Positions 43,576 to 53,087 of a stretch of DNA of 64,000 nucleotides are shown piece by piece. The position numbers and the translations under genes are program-made. The notes under the pieces were generated by a model. That model did no database searches. It was not told the DNA's origin and saw only the letters and a program-made list of their open reading frames with translations. Every line of letters begins with the position of its first letter. Positions within the stretch are counted from its first letter, which is position 1. The stretch lies in assembly GCA_018820925.1 (NCBI GenBank), contig JAHJNJ010000003.1:1-64000 (forward strand). The letters run 5' to 3'. The DNA is from Gammaproteobacteria bacterium (GTDB lineage: Bacteria; Pseudomonadota; Gammaproteobacteria; Burkholderiales; Gallionellaceae).

Positions 43576-44988
43576 CTAGCCTCTACCGCGCCGCTCAAGC
43601 GGCGCATTGAATTTTTCGATATTTTCCTCGGCCTGTTTGCGCGCGGTGATGTCCTGGACGATGGCCATGAATCTTTCACCATCATCTTCCGATTTGATCA
43701 ATTGCAGGTTTACCTCCACCGGATAGGTGCTCCCGTTCGCGCGCGCCTGCACTGTCTGGTAGCTGATCGCTTCCCGCTCGCCGCGGCGCAGTTGTTCGAT
43801 CATCGTCCCGAAAGATTCGATACCCGTTTCCGGATGCAGGGAGAGTATGGTTTTCTTTTGCAGTTGCTCCAGCGTATAGCCGAGATTTTCCAGTGCAGTG
43901 TCGTTGGCGAAGGTGATTTGCAGTGTGCCGGTATCGAACATGAAGATTTCGTTCGGGCTGCGTTCGCGCAGGACCTGTTCGTAATGGCGCCGCAATTCCT
44001 TGCGGCGCTTTTCCACGGTCCACGCGCGGCGATGGAGGCGCAGGCTGAAAAAGCCAAAGACGCATGCCAGCACCAGTGCCATTGCGAAGTAGGGCGCGTG
44101 CATGTCGTGCCGCCATGCCGTCCTGACCTCGGTCACGGGCATTTCGACAAACAGCGTGAGCGGATAGTGGCGCAGGCGGCGTACCGCCAGTAAACCCGTG
44201 ATTTTGCCCTTGCCGTTGCGCAATTCGACCAGCCCCTGTTGCGGGTGGTCGTTGGCGCGCAGATATTCGGCCATCGCCCCCTCGGACGGTTTGTCATACA
44301 ACTTGTCCATGCTGTCGGCATCCGGCTCGGGGTAGCGGCTCACCAGATAGCCATCGTCGCGCACCAGGCCCAGCGCGGTAATGTTGGGCGTGATCGAGTC
44401 GATCCAGTAACGCTGCAACATATCGACCGGCAGGTTGGCACTGATGATGTAGGCCAGCCTGCCGGCACGGTCGGCAACGGCATAGCGGGCAGAGACAATC
44501 CAGCTTTTGTCTATATGTCCAGCACCAGGCCGCCCGACAGCGAAGGGCGAACCCCGCTGCAACTCGTCGCGAAAAGTGTTGAATGCGGGATCATCGGCGA
44601 GCGTAGGCAGATCGGGCCGGTTGGGCGTGTCACCGGTCAGTAAAATCCGGCCATCGGCGCGGATCAGCATGACATTGCGCAGCTCGGTATGCAGCCCCTG
44701 AAACCGGTTGACCAGTTTGAACGCACGGTTGAGATCGGGTTTCCCGGCCGGGTCGGCCAGATCCGCGCCCAGATTCTGCATGCCGATCCTGAGCTGGGTG
44801 AAGTAAATGTCGATCGAGTTCTCGCTCAGCGCGGCAATCGTTGCCAACTGTTCGGCTTGCTCGGACTTCGCCTCCCGCCAGGACTGCGAGATCAGGAAGA
44901 CGGCGTAGGCAAGCAGCACAAACACCAGCACCGTTGCGGAATATTTCAGAGTCCGTTCGTGGCGAAGTTCACTGCGTGTGTCCGGCAT
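43576..44988 (-). CDS. Membrane sensor with Cache and PAS domains but no output domain
   Basis: 470 residues. A membrane helix (about 17-35), a periplasmic double-Cache-like sensor (about 45-285), a second helix (about 298-318), a coiled segment and one PAS/PAC domain (about 335-455). The protein ends IEKFNAPLERRGRG, exactly where a GGDEF or kinase domain would normally begin. The last residues fall in a GC-rich hairpin, so the gene may be truncated. It could still act by pairing with another protein. Confidence 0.8.
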   Translation of the reverse strand: MPDTRSELRHERTLKYSATVLVFVLLAYAVFLISQSWREAKSEQAEQLATIAALSENSIDIYFTQLRIGMQNLGADLADPAGKPDLNRAFKLVNRFQGLHTELRNVMLIRADGRILLTGDTPNRPDLPTLADDPAFNTFRDELQRGSPFAVGRPGAGHIDKSWIVSARYAVADRAGRLAYIISANLPVDMLQRYWIDSITPNITALGLVRDDGYLVSRYPEPDADSMDKLYDKPSEGAMAEYLRANDHPQQGLVELRNGKGKITGLLAVRRLRHYPLTLFVEMPVTEVRTAWRHDMHAPYFAMALVLACVFGFFSLRLHRRAWTVEKRRKELRRHYEQVLRERSPNEIFMFDTGTLQITFANDTALENLGYTLEQLQKKTILSLHPETGIESFGTMIEQLRRGEREAISYQTVQARANGSTYPVEVNLQLIKSEDDGERFMAIVQDITARKQAEENIEKFNAPLERRGRG

Positions 44989-45158
44989 GTGAGTTCCTTA
45001 TGTAATGGCCTGTGGCGGAGGCGACCCCATTCGTGCTGAATCCGTCGAAGCATGTGCGGGATGCGAGCAGGGCAAATTCTACCCCAGGCTCCGGCTCCAT
45101 ACCCCTTGCTGTTTGGCATAAAATCTGCCCCACCTCGTTCCCTTCAAAGCCCACCATC

Positions 45159-45854
45159 ATGAAATACCTGTTTCCCCCGCCCCCAGTCCCATCCGTGCCA
45201 GTCCTGGGCCGCGACGAGCAATTCCCCCTGCGGCGCATCTTCTGCGTGGGCCGCAATTACGAGGCGCATGCCAGGGAATTGGGGAATGAAGTGAACCGGG
45301 AGACACCTTTCTATTTCACCAAAGCTGCGACCCATTATGTACCATCAGGCGCAACCGTTCCCTATCCGCCGGGTACCGCCAACTATCATCACGAATTGGA
45401 GCTGGTGGTGGCGATCGGCAAGGCGGGATTCCAGATTCCCGAGGCTCAGGCGCTGGCGCATGTCTTCGGCTATGCATGCGGTCTCGACATGACCCGCCGC
45501 GACTTGCAAGCGACGTTGCGTGAAAAGAAATTGCCCTGGGACCTGGCCAAGGATTTCGAGAATGCGGCGGTGGTTTCGGCGCTGGCGCCCGCTGCGGCAA
45601 TCGGGCATCCGGCCAGAGGAAAGATCGAACTCAAGGTCAACGGCGACATCCGGCAGTCTTCCGACCTGGGCCTGATGATCCATCCCGTTCCGGGCCTCAT
45701 TGCCCACCTGTCCCGCTTTTACCACCTGCAACCCGGCGATCTGATCTTTACCGGTACGCCGGAAGGCGTCGGTCCCGTGATTGTCGGCGACCGCATCGAA
45801 GGGATGATCGAAGGCGTGGGCGAGATTGAGCTGAACATCAACGCGGAAGAATAG
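45159..45854 (+). CDS. Fumarylacetoacetate hydrolase family protein
   Basis: 231 residues from the ATG at 45159. FAH-fold hydrolase/decarboxylase: substrate-loop FCVGRNYEAHARELG, metal ligands in YHHELELVVAIG and CGLDMTRRDLQ, and the closing LIFTGTPEGVGPV. Relatives include fumarylpyruvate hydrolase and oxaloacetate decarboxylase (FAHD1-like). The specific substrate cannot be assigned. Confidence 0.9.
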   Translation: MKYLFPPPPVPSVPVLGRDEQFPLRRIFCVGRNYEAHARELGNEVNRETPFYFTKAATHYVPSGATVPYPPGTANYHHELELVVAIGKAGFQIPEAQALAHVFGYACGLDMTRRDLQATLREKKLPWDLAKDFENAAVVSALAPAAAIGHPARGKIELKVNGDIRQSSDLGLMIHPVPGLIAHLSRFYHLQPGDLIFTGTPEGVGPVIVGDRIEGMIEGVGEIELNINAEE

Positions 45855-45953
45855 TTATAGGTGCGATTCATTCGGGCAATATCCCCGTGAGCCGGTTCAT
45901 CCGCTACCGATTTGGCGCTATCATCCAGCCCCTTCAACTTGGAATTTCATCTC

Positions 45954-46358
45954 ATGCATACGCGCAAGCCGATCAACATCCCCGTCGTTTCCGCCACCCC
46001 GCAGGAAGATGCCATGACCGACAGCAGTTGTTCCGGCACCGAGATGACCGCGCTGATGGTGTTGGGTGACAGCATGGAACCGGAATTCATCGAAGGCGAG
46101 ATCATCGTCATCGAGATGGGGGCACCCGCAACGGATGGCGCGTTCGTGATCGGCTGGGCGAACGAGGAAGCCATCTTCCGGCAGCTCAAGCGCGACGGGC
46201 AGGGCGGCTGGCGGTTGCATGCGCTCAACCCCGCTTATCCCGATATTGCCATCTCCGGTCCGGATGCAATCCGCGGCGTGATCACCCACAAGAAAAAGCC
46301 CGGCTCGCGCAAGTCTGTCAAATATTACGACGAGCCGCATTCGGCGTCACTGACGTAA
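45954..46358 (+). CDS. S24/LexA-like peptidase-fold protein without HTH domain
   Basis: 134 residues from the ATG at 45954. The LexA/signal-peptidase-like core is visible: nucleophile serine in LGDSMEPEFIEGEIIVIE and the general-base lysine in AIFRQLKRDG, with HALNPAYPDIAIS. No N-terminal DNA-binding domain exists, so it is not a repressor on its own. It might be a UmuD-like or adaptor protein. No UmuC gene is nearby. Confidence 0.82.
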   Translation: MHTRKPINIPVVSATPQEDAMTDSSCSGTEMTALMVLGDSMEPEFIEGEIIVIEMGAPATDGAFVIGWANEEAIFRQLKRDGQGGWRLHALNPAYPDIAISGPDAIRGVITHKKKPGSRKSVKYYDEPHSASLT

Positions 46359-46491
46359 CTTTGCTGGACGAGGGCAGTCATCGCGCCGGAAAGAAATTCG
46401 GACTCTTTAGGTTGTGGTGGTGTGAACCCGGAGCCATTCGTCCGGAGCAGGCGCAGCCGTACGGAAGGATGGGCGAAGCCCGCAACACCGG

Positions 46492-46524
46492 CCGTTCGTG
46501 CTTCGACAAGCTCAGCACGAACGG
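46492..46524. repeat. REP palindrome
   Basis: A near-perfect hairpin with arms CCGTTCGTGCT and AGCACGAACGG around TCGACAAGCTC. The same family, degenerate, forms the tsaB C-terminal coding end (931-968) and part of the elements at 1597, 10970 and 56440. Confidence 0.88.
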
Positions 46525-46540
46525 GTTAATTGTGCGCTAC

Positions 46541-47686
46541 CTAAATACTCTTCATCGAAGCCGGCTTCCCGAACAACCACCCCTGCCCGTAATCACACCC
46601 AAGCTCCAGCAACGCCAACCGTTCATCTTCAATCTCGATTCCCTCCGCCACCACATCCATCTTGAGCGAGTGGGCGAGGTCGATGGAGGTCTGGACGATT
46701 TGGGCGTTGGGCGGGGAAGAAAGCATCTGGCTGACGAAAGAGCGGTCTATCTTCATGGTGCCGATGGGGTAGCGTTGCAGGGACTCCAGGCCGGAGTGGC
46801 CAGTGCCGAAGTCGTCCAGCGCGAGGGTGTTGCCGGCTGCGGTGAGTGTGGCCAGCAGTTGCAGGGCGAGATCGGGATTGTTGATGATGACGGTTTCGGT
46901 CAGTTCAAGTTTGAGTTCTGCGGCGGGCATGTGGTGGCGGCTGACGATGGATTTCACGCTTTCCACGAAGCCGTCGCCGGAAAGCTGCGAGGGCGACAGG
47001 TTGACGCTCACGAAGGGCTTGGGATGATTGATGCGTTCGCGCAATACCGGCCAGTCGATGCAGGCGCGCTCCAGCGTCCACAGGCCGATCTCGCGTATCT
47101 GCCCGGTCTGTTCCGCGACCCACAGGAAATCCAGCGGCGGGATCAGGCCTTCTGCCGGATGATGCCAGCGGATCAGTGCCTCGTATCCCGCGATGCGTCC
47201 GCTGGAAAGGTCGCAGATCGGCTGGTAATACATTTCGAACTGCTCTTCCCGCAGGGCTTCCGCCAAGTCGTGCGCCAGGCGCAGTTGATGGGTGGCATCG
47301 CCGCGCGTCATGTCGCGCCTGAAGGTGGTTGAGCGCGTCGGTTCAAAGGCGGGCTGGCTGCGCGTGGAGCGGTAGCGTTCGAGGATGGTCAGCAGCAAAT
47401 GGCGCACCACCGGGTCGGTTTTTTCCAGTCGCTCCTTGACCAGTTGGCGCGGAATGGGGATGAGTACGGTGTCTTCGATGGCGCGCACGGTGGCGGTACG
47501 CGGTTGCTGGTCGATCAGCGCGATCTCGCCGAACAATTCGCCCTTGTTGAGGCGCGTGTATTGCGTGCTGCTGACTTTGACCTCAACGCATCCTTCCTCG
47601 ATCAGGTAGGCACTGTTTCCGGGATCGCCTTCCTTGAAGATGATCTCTCCGGCGGAAAAGTTTTCACGATGCAGATTGTTTAGCAT
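46541..47686 (-). CDS. c-di-GMP phosphodiesterase with cyclic-nucleotide-binding domain (CRP-EAL)
   Basis: 381 residues from the ATG at 47686. The N-terminal cyclic-nucleotide-binding domain (about 1-115) has a full phosphate-binding cassette, FGEIAL (52-57) and PRTATVRA (from 62). An EAL domain (about 140-375) has all usual catalytic residues: YEALIRWHHP, SVNLSPSQL, LELTETV, LDDFGTG, MKIDRSFV, VAEGIE and QGWLFGKP. It should hydrolyse c-di-GMP under control of cAMP or cGMP. It is last in a minus-strand run after DUF4149, 28 bp away. Confidence 0.93.
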   Translation of the reverse strand: MLNNLHRENFSAGEIIFKEGDPGNSAYLIEEGCVEVKVSSTQYTRLNKGELFGEIALIDQQPRTATVRAIEDTVLIPIPRQLVKERLEKTDPVVRHLLLTILERYRSTRSQPAFEPTRSTTFRRDMTRGDATHQLRLAHDLAEALREEQFEMYYQPICDLSSGRIAGYEALIRWHHPAEGLIPPLDFLWVAEQTGQIREIGLWTLERACIDWPVLRERINHPKPFVSVNLSPSQLSGDGFVESVKSIVSRHHMPAAELKLELTETVIINNPDLALQLLATLTAAGNTLALDDFGTGHSGLESLQRYPIGTMKIDRSFVSQMLSSPPNAQIVQTSIDLAHSLKMDVVAEGIEIEDERLALLELGCDYGQGWLFGKPASMKSI

Positions 47687-47714
47687 GCCGCCCCCAGGTT
47701 TAAGTACGCCTACG

Positions 47715-48227
47715 CTAACTGCGCATTGCGGTTGCGTCAATATGCTCCGACGTTCGGGGCGGCAAGGTTTTTGGTTTGCTTGGCAAGAGCACCAGCGCAA
47801 TACCCAGCATGCTCTGTATCAGGAAGAGGATCTCGGAGATGATATGCCAGGTTTTGAACCGGGGAGCGAAAGCGCTGTTCATCACGTCCAGCGGCAGCGC
47901 CTGCAGCTTGAGACCGGCGAGGATGGGTTGCAGGATGAATTCTCCGGCAAGCACGAGCAGGAGCATCGCCACGGTGACGCGGAAGGCGTTGAGCCGCAAT
48001 GCCGCGCGTCCGGATTGCTGCAGTTGATAAATGATCAGGTAAAGCGCGCAGGCAATGCCGATATAAGCCAGCACGGTGAACAACTGGCCCGCCACCATCC
48101 CGGCCAACTGGCGATCCGGCAGCGCCTTGAACAGTACGGGTACGACGACATAACCGAGCAGCCACATGCCGCCCACCCAGAGCGTGACGCCCAGCGCGGC
48201 GAAATGGCGGGGAAGATCACGCATCAT
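47715..48227 (-). CDS. DUF4149 membrane protein
   Basis: 170 residues with four membrane helices and the family N-terminus GVTLWVGGMWLLGYVVVPVLFKAL (TMEM205-like). The function is unknown. It overlaps the dsbC stop by 4 bp and precedes the EAL gene. Confidence 0.85.
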   Translation of the reverse strand: MMRDLPRHFAALGVTLWVGGMWLLGYVVVPVLFKALPDRQLAGMVAGQLFTVLAYIGIACALYLIIYQLQQSGRAALRLNAFRVTVAMLLLVLAGEFILQPILAGLKLQALPLDVMNSAFAPRFKTWHIISEILFLIQSMLGIALVLLPSKPKTLPPRTSEHIDATAMRS

Positions 48228-48937
48228 TTTTTGTTGTTGTCATTCAGGGCTTTGTTCAGCGCGTCGGCAGGCATGTAGCCGGGATTGATCACGCCATTGG
48301 CAAAGACCAGTGCGGGCGTACCGTTCACGCGGAGTTTCTTGCCCAGTGCCAGCACCTGGTTGCTGGGCACATCGCATTTGCCTGCGGCTGGCGACACGTT
48401 GTTCAGCATCAGGTTATCCCATGCTTTGATCTTGTCGTCGCTGCACCAGATGTTCTGCACTTTTTCCGCCGAACCTTCAAACATGGGGTAAAGGAAGAGA
48501 TACAGGGTGACATCCGTCACGTTCTGCAACTCCTGTTCCAGCTTCTTGCAGTAGCCGCAATTCGGGTCGGTGAAATAGGCCATCTTGCGGCTGCCGTTGC
48601 CTTTGACTTTCTTCACGGCAAGATCCAGCGGCAATTTGCTGAAATCCACGGCAAACAATTGCCGCGCACGCGCCTCGGTCAGGTTCTGGCGTCCTTTCAG
48701 ATCGAACATGTTGCCGTCGATCAGGTATTGCGCTTTCTTGTCGGTGTAAAAGATATGGTCGCCAGTGACCACTTCGTACAAACCCGGAATGGGCGATTGG
48801 TTGACCTGGTCTACCGGGCCGATGAGTTGCGCGTAGTTCTTCAGCAGCGTGTCTTTGATGGCGGCAGCGGTTTTATCGGTTTCGGCAGCATGGGCCAGGG
48901 AAACGGAGAGCAGCAGTAACAGCAGAGTCTTGAACAT
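48224..48937 (-). CDS. dsbC: Thiol:disulfide interchange protein DsbC
   Basis: 237 residues. Signal peptide (cleavage after LAHA), an N-terminal dimerisation domain with VVTGDHIFYTDKKAQYLIDGNMFDL, and a thioredoxin-fold domain with active site CGYC in YFTDPNCGYCKKLEQEL. A second cysteine pair (IWCSD, GKCDVPS) is as in DsbC. It isomerises wrong disulfides in the periplasm. The cis-proline GTPALVF loop is present. Encoded after the Ubi hydroxylase. Confidence 0.93.
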   Translation of the reverse strand: MFKTLLLLLLSVSLAHAAETDKTAAAIKDTLLKNYAQLIGPVDQVNQSPIPGLYEVVTGDHIFYTDKKAQYLIDGNMFDLKGRQNLTEARARQLFAVDFSKLPLDLAVKKVKGNGSRKMAYFTDPNCGYCKKLEQELQNVTDVTLYLFLYPMFEGSAEKVQNIWCSDDKIKAWDNLMLNNVSPAAGKCDVPSNQVLALGKKLRVNGTPALVFANGVINPGYMPADALNKALNDNNKK

Positions 48938-48959
48938 GATTAAAGTCCTTGGGAGAAGA

Positions 48960-50114
48960 TCAGTTGAGGGCGTGGCGCACCAGCATTTTTTTCAGCGGCA
49001 CAAGCTTGTTGGTAAGGCCGAGTCCGAAATTACGCAAGGTGCGCAGCAGCGGGTTGTCGTTGATGAACAGGTGTTTCAGCGTGTCGGTAGTGAGTTGCAT
49101 GGACATGATGTCGTTGCGCCGCGCATCCTCATAGCGGCGCAGCAGGCGCAGGTCGCCGCAATCCAGTCCACCGCGCTGTTGCAGCACTTGTACCAGTTCG
49201 CGCACATCGTGCAGGCCGAGGTTCACGCCATGGCCGGACAGCGGATGGATGTTGTGCGCGGCATCGCCGACCAGGGCCAGACGCGGTTTGGCGAGATGCG
49301 CCAGGTTAAGCACACGCAGCGCGAACGAGGCGGGCGGGGTGATGACCTGCAACTCGCCCAGCGTGTGGTACGACGCCTCGGAAACGCGCACGCTGAATTC
49401 TTCGTGAGTGAGCGCCAGCAGTTCGGCCGATTTTTCCGGGCTGACCGACCACACGATGGAAATGCGTTTGCCCGGCAGCGGCAGCAGCGCGAGGATGCCG
49501 TCCGGGGTGAACCATTGGTATGCGATGCCGCGGTGCGCTTTGCCGATATTGAAGTTGGCGACCACGCCGTGCTGGTGATAGGGGGTGGGCACTTCCGGCA
49601 TGTTGGCTTGCCGGCGCACCCAGGAATCGCGGCCGTCGGCACCGACGATAAGCCTGGCGCGCAACTCGCGGCCGTCTGTCAATTTCAAATGAGCGGCGTC
49701 TTCCTGTACCGACAATTCCGCGCATTGCGCCGGTTGCAGCAGCGTGACGTTGTCCTGTTCCTGTAACCCTAGCCACAGTGCGTGTTGCAGCAGACGGCTT
49801 TCCATGATGAAGGCCAGTTCGGGTGCGCCGATTTCATAAGCACTGAAATTCAGTCTGGATCCGGCATCGCCGAAAACACGCATTTCTTCCACCTGCTGCA
49901 CGCGCGACGCATCCAGCCGCTGCCATGCACCACATTCGTGCAGAAAGTCCACATTGCCGGGAGTGAATGCGTATATACGACTATCCCACTCGGAATCGAG
50001 GCTGGGCAAGGGCTGGCCTTCGATTAATGCCAAGCGCAGCCCGCTGTGCTTGAGGGCGGAAGCGAGACTGGCGCCCACCAAGCCGCCGCCGATAATGATG
50101 ATGTCGAATTCCAT
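48960..50114 (-). CDS. Ubiquinone-biosynthesis FAD monooxygenase (UbiH/UbiF/UbiI family)
   Basis: 384-residue class A flavoprotein hydroxylase. FAD fold IIIGGGLVGASLASALKHSG, the DG motif in LIVGADGRDSWVR, and the GD motif ALVGDAAHNIHPLSGHGVNLGL. It hydroxylates the ubiquinone ring. Which carbon it acts on cannot be read from sequence alone, because betaproteobacteria use various combinations. It is divergent from dusB. Confidence 0.9.
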   Translation of the reverse strand: MEFDIIIIGGGLVGASLASALKHSGLRLALIEGQPLPSLDSEWDSRIYAFTPGNVDFLHECGAWQRLDASRVQQVEEMRVFGDAGSRLNFSAYEIGAPELAFIMESRLLQHALWLGLQEQDNVTLLQPAQCAELSVQEDAAHLKLTDGRELRARLIVGADGRDSWVRRQANMPEVPTPYHQHGVVANFNIGKAHRGIAYQWFTPDGILALLPLPGKRISIVWSVSPEKSAELLALTHEEFSVRVSEASYHTLGELQVITPPASFALRVLNLAHLAKPRLALVGDAAHNIHPLSGHGVNLGLHDVRELVQVLQQRGGLDCGDLRLLRRYEDARRNDIMSMQLTTDTLKHLFINDNPLLRTLRNFGLGLTNKLVPLKKMLVRHALN

Positions 50115-50210
50115 ATCGAAACTTTGCAGAAAAATTCATGAGCATCATAGCATGGGCGAGTTGATTAATTTATAATCGCCGCCCCCTTCGAAAACCAACA
50201 CTACTGGTTC

Positions 50211-51218
50211 ATGCAAATCGGCCGCTACAAGCTCAAGAATAACCTCATCGTTGCTCCCATGGCGGGTGTGACCGACAGGCCGTTCCGCATGCTGTGCAAA
50301 CGCATGGGCGCGGGCATGGCGGTATCCGAAATGGTGGCCTCCAACTCTTTGTTATACGGCTCCGAAAAAACCAAACGCCGCGCCAACCATGCGGGCGAGG
50401 TCGATCCCATTTCGGTACAAATTGTCGGCGCCGACCCGAAGATGCTGGCACAGGCGGCTCAGTACAATGTGGACAACGGCGCGCAAATCATCGACATCAA
50501 CATGGGCTGCCCGGCCAAGAAGATCTGCAACGTGATGGCGGGTTCCGCATTGATGCAAAATGAAACGCTGGTGGCTCAGATTCTGGAAGCGGTGGTCGGT
50601 TCCGTGGACGTGCCGGTCACCTTGAAAATACGCACTGGCTGGGACAAGGCCAATCGCAACGCGGTAAACATCGCCCGCATTGCGGAGTCCAGCGGCATCC
50701 AGGCGCTGGCCATCCATGGTCGCACCCGCGCCTGCGCCTACACCGGCGATGCCGAATACGACACCATCCGCGCCGTGAAAGCGCAAGTGAACATTCCCAT
50801 CATCGCCAACGGCGACATCACCACACCGGAAAAAGCGAAGTTCGTGCTGGACCACACCGGCGCCGACGCCGTAATGATTGGCCGCGCAGCCCAGGGCCGC
50901 CCCTGGCTGTTTCGCGAGATTGAACACTATTTGCAGACCGGCACGCATCTGCTGTCGCCGCATGTGGACGATATTCATGGCGTGCTGCTCGAGCACATGA
51001 CAGACCTTTACGATTTTTACGGCGAACACACCGGGTTGCGCGTGGCGCGCAAGCATATCTCCTGGTACACGAAGGGGTTACCGGGCTCGGCCGTGTTCAG
51101 GCATCGCATGAACCAGCTGGAAAGCGTGGATGCGCAGATGCACGCCGTGACGGAATTTTTCGAAGAACAAAAAGCAGGCAGCGCGAGACTGCATTACGAG
51201 GGAGGGCTTGCAGCATGA
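50211..51218 (+). CDS. dusB: tRNA-dihydrouridine synthase B
   Basis: 335 residues. FMN-dependent TIM-barrel enzyme that reduces specific uridines in tRNA. Diagnostic: VAPMAGVTDRPFRMLCKRMGAG, DINMGCPAKKICNV with the catalytic cysteine, TLKIRTGWD, AIHGRTRACAYTG and GADAVMIGRAAQGRPWLF. A TATAAT at 50171-50176 could serve as a -10 box, but no good -35 was seen. The stop overlaps fis by 4 bp, the classical dusB-fis operon. Confidence 0.96.
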   Translation: MQIGRYKLKNNLIVAPMAGVTDRPFRMLCKRMGAGMAVSEMVASNSLLYGSEKTKRRANHAGEVDPISVQIVGADPKMLAQAAQYNVDNGAQIIDINMGCPAKKICNVMAGSALMQNETLVAQILEAVVGSVDVPVTLKIRTGWDKANRNAVNIARIAESSGIQALAIHGRTRACAYTGDAEYDTIRAVKAQVNIPIIANGDITTPEKAKFVLDHTGADAVMIGRAAQGRPWLFREIEHYLQTGTHLLSPHVDDIHGVLLEHMTDLYDFYGEHTGLRVARKHISWYTKGLPGSAVFRHRMNQLESVDAQMHAVTEFFEEQKAGSARLHYEGGLAA

Positions 51219-51469
51219 CAGAAGATTGCGGGATCAACGAGAACGACATTGCCAAGCATGTGCGCAAGGCCGTGAACGACTATTTCAAGGATTTGGACGG
51301 CGAAGAACCCTCTTGCGGGATATACGACATGGTGATCTGTTGCGCGGAAAAGCCGCTGATCGAAACCGTGCTGCACCATGCGGGCGGCAACCAGACGCGC
51401 GCCGCAGAATTGCTCGGCATCAACCGCAATACGTTACGCAAGAAGATGCAGGACCATCGGATCAAATAA
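51215..51469 (+). CDS. fis: Fis-family nucleoid-associated regulator
   Basis: 84 residues. The C-terminal helix-turn-helix ([22 protein letters not shown]) is unmistakable. The N-terminal half (about 20-50) holds the dimer and activation region. It shapes chromosome structure and activates stable-RNA promoters in enterics. Here it lies between dusB and purH as in most betaproteobacteria. Confidence 0.93.
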   Translation: MTEDCGINENDIAKHVRKAVNDYFKDLDGEEPSCGIYDMVICCAEKPLIETVLHHAGGNQTRAAELLGINRNTLRKKMQDHRIK

Positions 51470-51497
51470 TCAAATTTTCAAAAAGGGGAAATCAAGC

Positions 51498-53060
51498 ATG
51501 GCTATCAAGCAAGCACTCATCAGCGTGTCGGACAAGTCCGGCGTCCTCGAATTCGCCAAGGGATTGCACGACCTCGGCGTGAAGCTCCTGTCCACCGGTG
51601 GTACCGCCAAGCTGCTCGCCGACAACAAGATTCCTGTTACCGAAGTGGCCGACTACACCGGCTTTCCCGAGATGCTGGACGGGCGCGTGAAAACGCTGCA
51701 ACCGAAAGTGCATGCGGGCATCCTGGCGCGCCGCGACCTGCCCGAGCATGTTGCCACGCTGAAGAAGCACGACATCCCGACCATCGACCTCGTCGTGGTG
51801 AACCTGTATCCGTTCGCGGCCACCATCGCCAAACCCGGCTGCACACTGGAAGACGCCATCGAGAACATCGACATTGGCGGCCCGACCATGGTGCGTTCCG
51901 CCGCCAAGAACCACGCGCATGTTGCCATCATCACCGACCCGGCCGATTACGCCGACGTGCTGGCCGAGATGCAGACCAACCAGGGCGAAGTCTCATCCGC
52001 CACCAAGTTCGACCTGGCGAAAAAGGCGTTCTCGCACACTGCCGCCTACGACAGCATGATCAGCAACTACCTCACCGCCATCAACAGCGACGGCAGCAAG
52101 AGCGACTTCCCGGCGCAGATCAATTTCAACTTCGCCAAGGTGCAGGAAATGCGCTACGGCGAGAACCCACACCAGAAGGCCGCGTTCTACCGCGACCTTG
52201 TGCCGCTGGTGGGCGGCATTTCCGGCTACACCCAGTTGCAGGGCAAGGAACTCTCGTACAACAACATCGGTGACGCCGATGCAGCATGGGAACTGGTAAA
52301 GACTTTCGACCAACCGGCCTGCGTCATCGTCAAGCACGCCAACCCCTGCGGCGTGGCGATCGCCGATACTGCGCTGAACGCCTACAAGCTGGCCTACTCC
52401 ACCGATACCACTTCCGCGTTCGGCGGCATCATCGCCTTCAACCGCGAACTGGATGCCGAGAGCGCCACACAGATCACCGCCAACCAGTTCGTCGAACTCA
52501 TCATCGCGCCTTCCGCGTCCGAAGCTGCACTGAAAGTCACCGCTGCCAAACAGAACGTGCGCGTACTGACCCTGCCGTTGTCCAATGCGCATAACCAGTT
52601 CGACTTCAAACGCGTGGGCGGCGGTCTGCTGGTGCAGACACCGGATGTGCTTAACGTTCAGGCAGCGCAATTGAAGATCGTGAGCAAGGTGCAACCGACC
52701 AAGGAACAACTGACCGACCTGCTGTTCGCCTGGCGGGTGGCCAAGTATGTGAAATCCAATGCCATCGTATTCTGCAAGGGCGGCCAGACACTGGGCGTGG
52801 GCGCGGGACAAATGAGCCGCGTGGACAGCACGCGCATCGCCAGCATCAAGGCGCAGAACGCAGGACTGAGCCTGTCCGGTTCCGTGGTGTCGTCCGATGC
52901 CTTCTTCCCGTTCCGCGACGGTATCGATGTGCTGGCAACAGCGGGTGCCACGGCGGTGATCCAGCCGGGCGGCTCGATGCGCGACGAGGAAGTCATCGCT
53001 GCGGCGGACGAGCATGGGTTGGCGATGGTGTTCACTGGCTACCGTCACTTTAGGCACTAA
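51498..53060 (+). CDS. purH: Bifunctional AICAR formyltransferase/IMP cyclohydrolase
   Basis: 520 residues from the ATG at 51498, behind AAGGGGAAA. It catalyses the last two steps of purine synthesis. The N-terminal cyclohydrolase domain ([28 protein letters not shown]) and the C-terminal formyltransferase domain ([41 protein letters not shown]) are complete. purD follows only after a three-gene insertion. Confidence 0.97.
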   Translation: MAIKQALISVSDKSGVLEFAKGLHDLGVKLLSTGGTAKLLADNKIPVTEVADYTGFPEMLDGRVKTLQPKVHAGILARRDLPEHVATLKKHDIPTIDLVVVNLYPFAATIAKPGCTLEDAIENIDIGGPTMVRSAAKNHAHVAIITDPADYADVLAEMQTNQGEVSSATKFDLAKKAFSHTAAYDSMISNYLTAINSDGSKSDFPAQINFNFAKVQEMRYGENPHQKAAFYRDLVPLVGGISGYTQLQGKELSYNNIGDADAAWELVKTFDQPACVIVKHANPCGVAIADTALNAYKLAYSTDTTSAFGGIIAFNRELDAESATQITANQFVELIIAPSASEAALKVTAAKQNVRVLTLPLSNAHNQFDFKRVGGGLLVQTPDVLNVQAAQLKIVSKVQPTKEQLTDLLFAWRVAKYVKSNAIVFCKGGQTLGVGAGQMSRVDSTRIASIKAQNAGLSLSGSVVSSDAFFPFRDGIDVLATAGATAVIQPGGSMRDEEVIAAADEHGLAMVFTGYRHFRH

Positions 53061-53087
53061 ACTCAATCCAAATATGCGGAGGTAGAT

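Noticed and set aside
43425-43610. 61-codon plus-strand open frame after the Sel1-barrel gene
   Set aside because: No ribosome site, and its 3' end overlaps the sensor gene on the other strand; composition is not protein-like.
50161-50176. TTGATT and TATAAT upstream of dusB as a complete promoter
   Set aside because: Only four bases separate the two hexamers; no -35 box lies at 16-18 bp, so only a -10 candidate remains.
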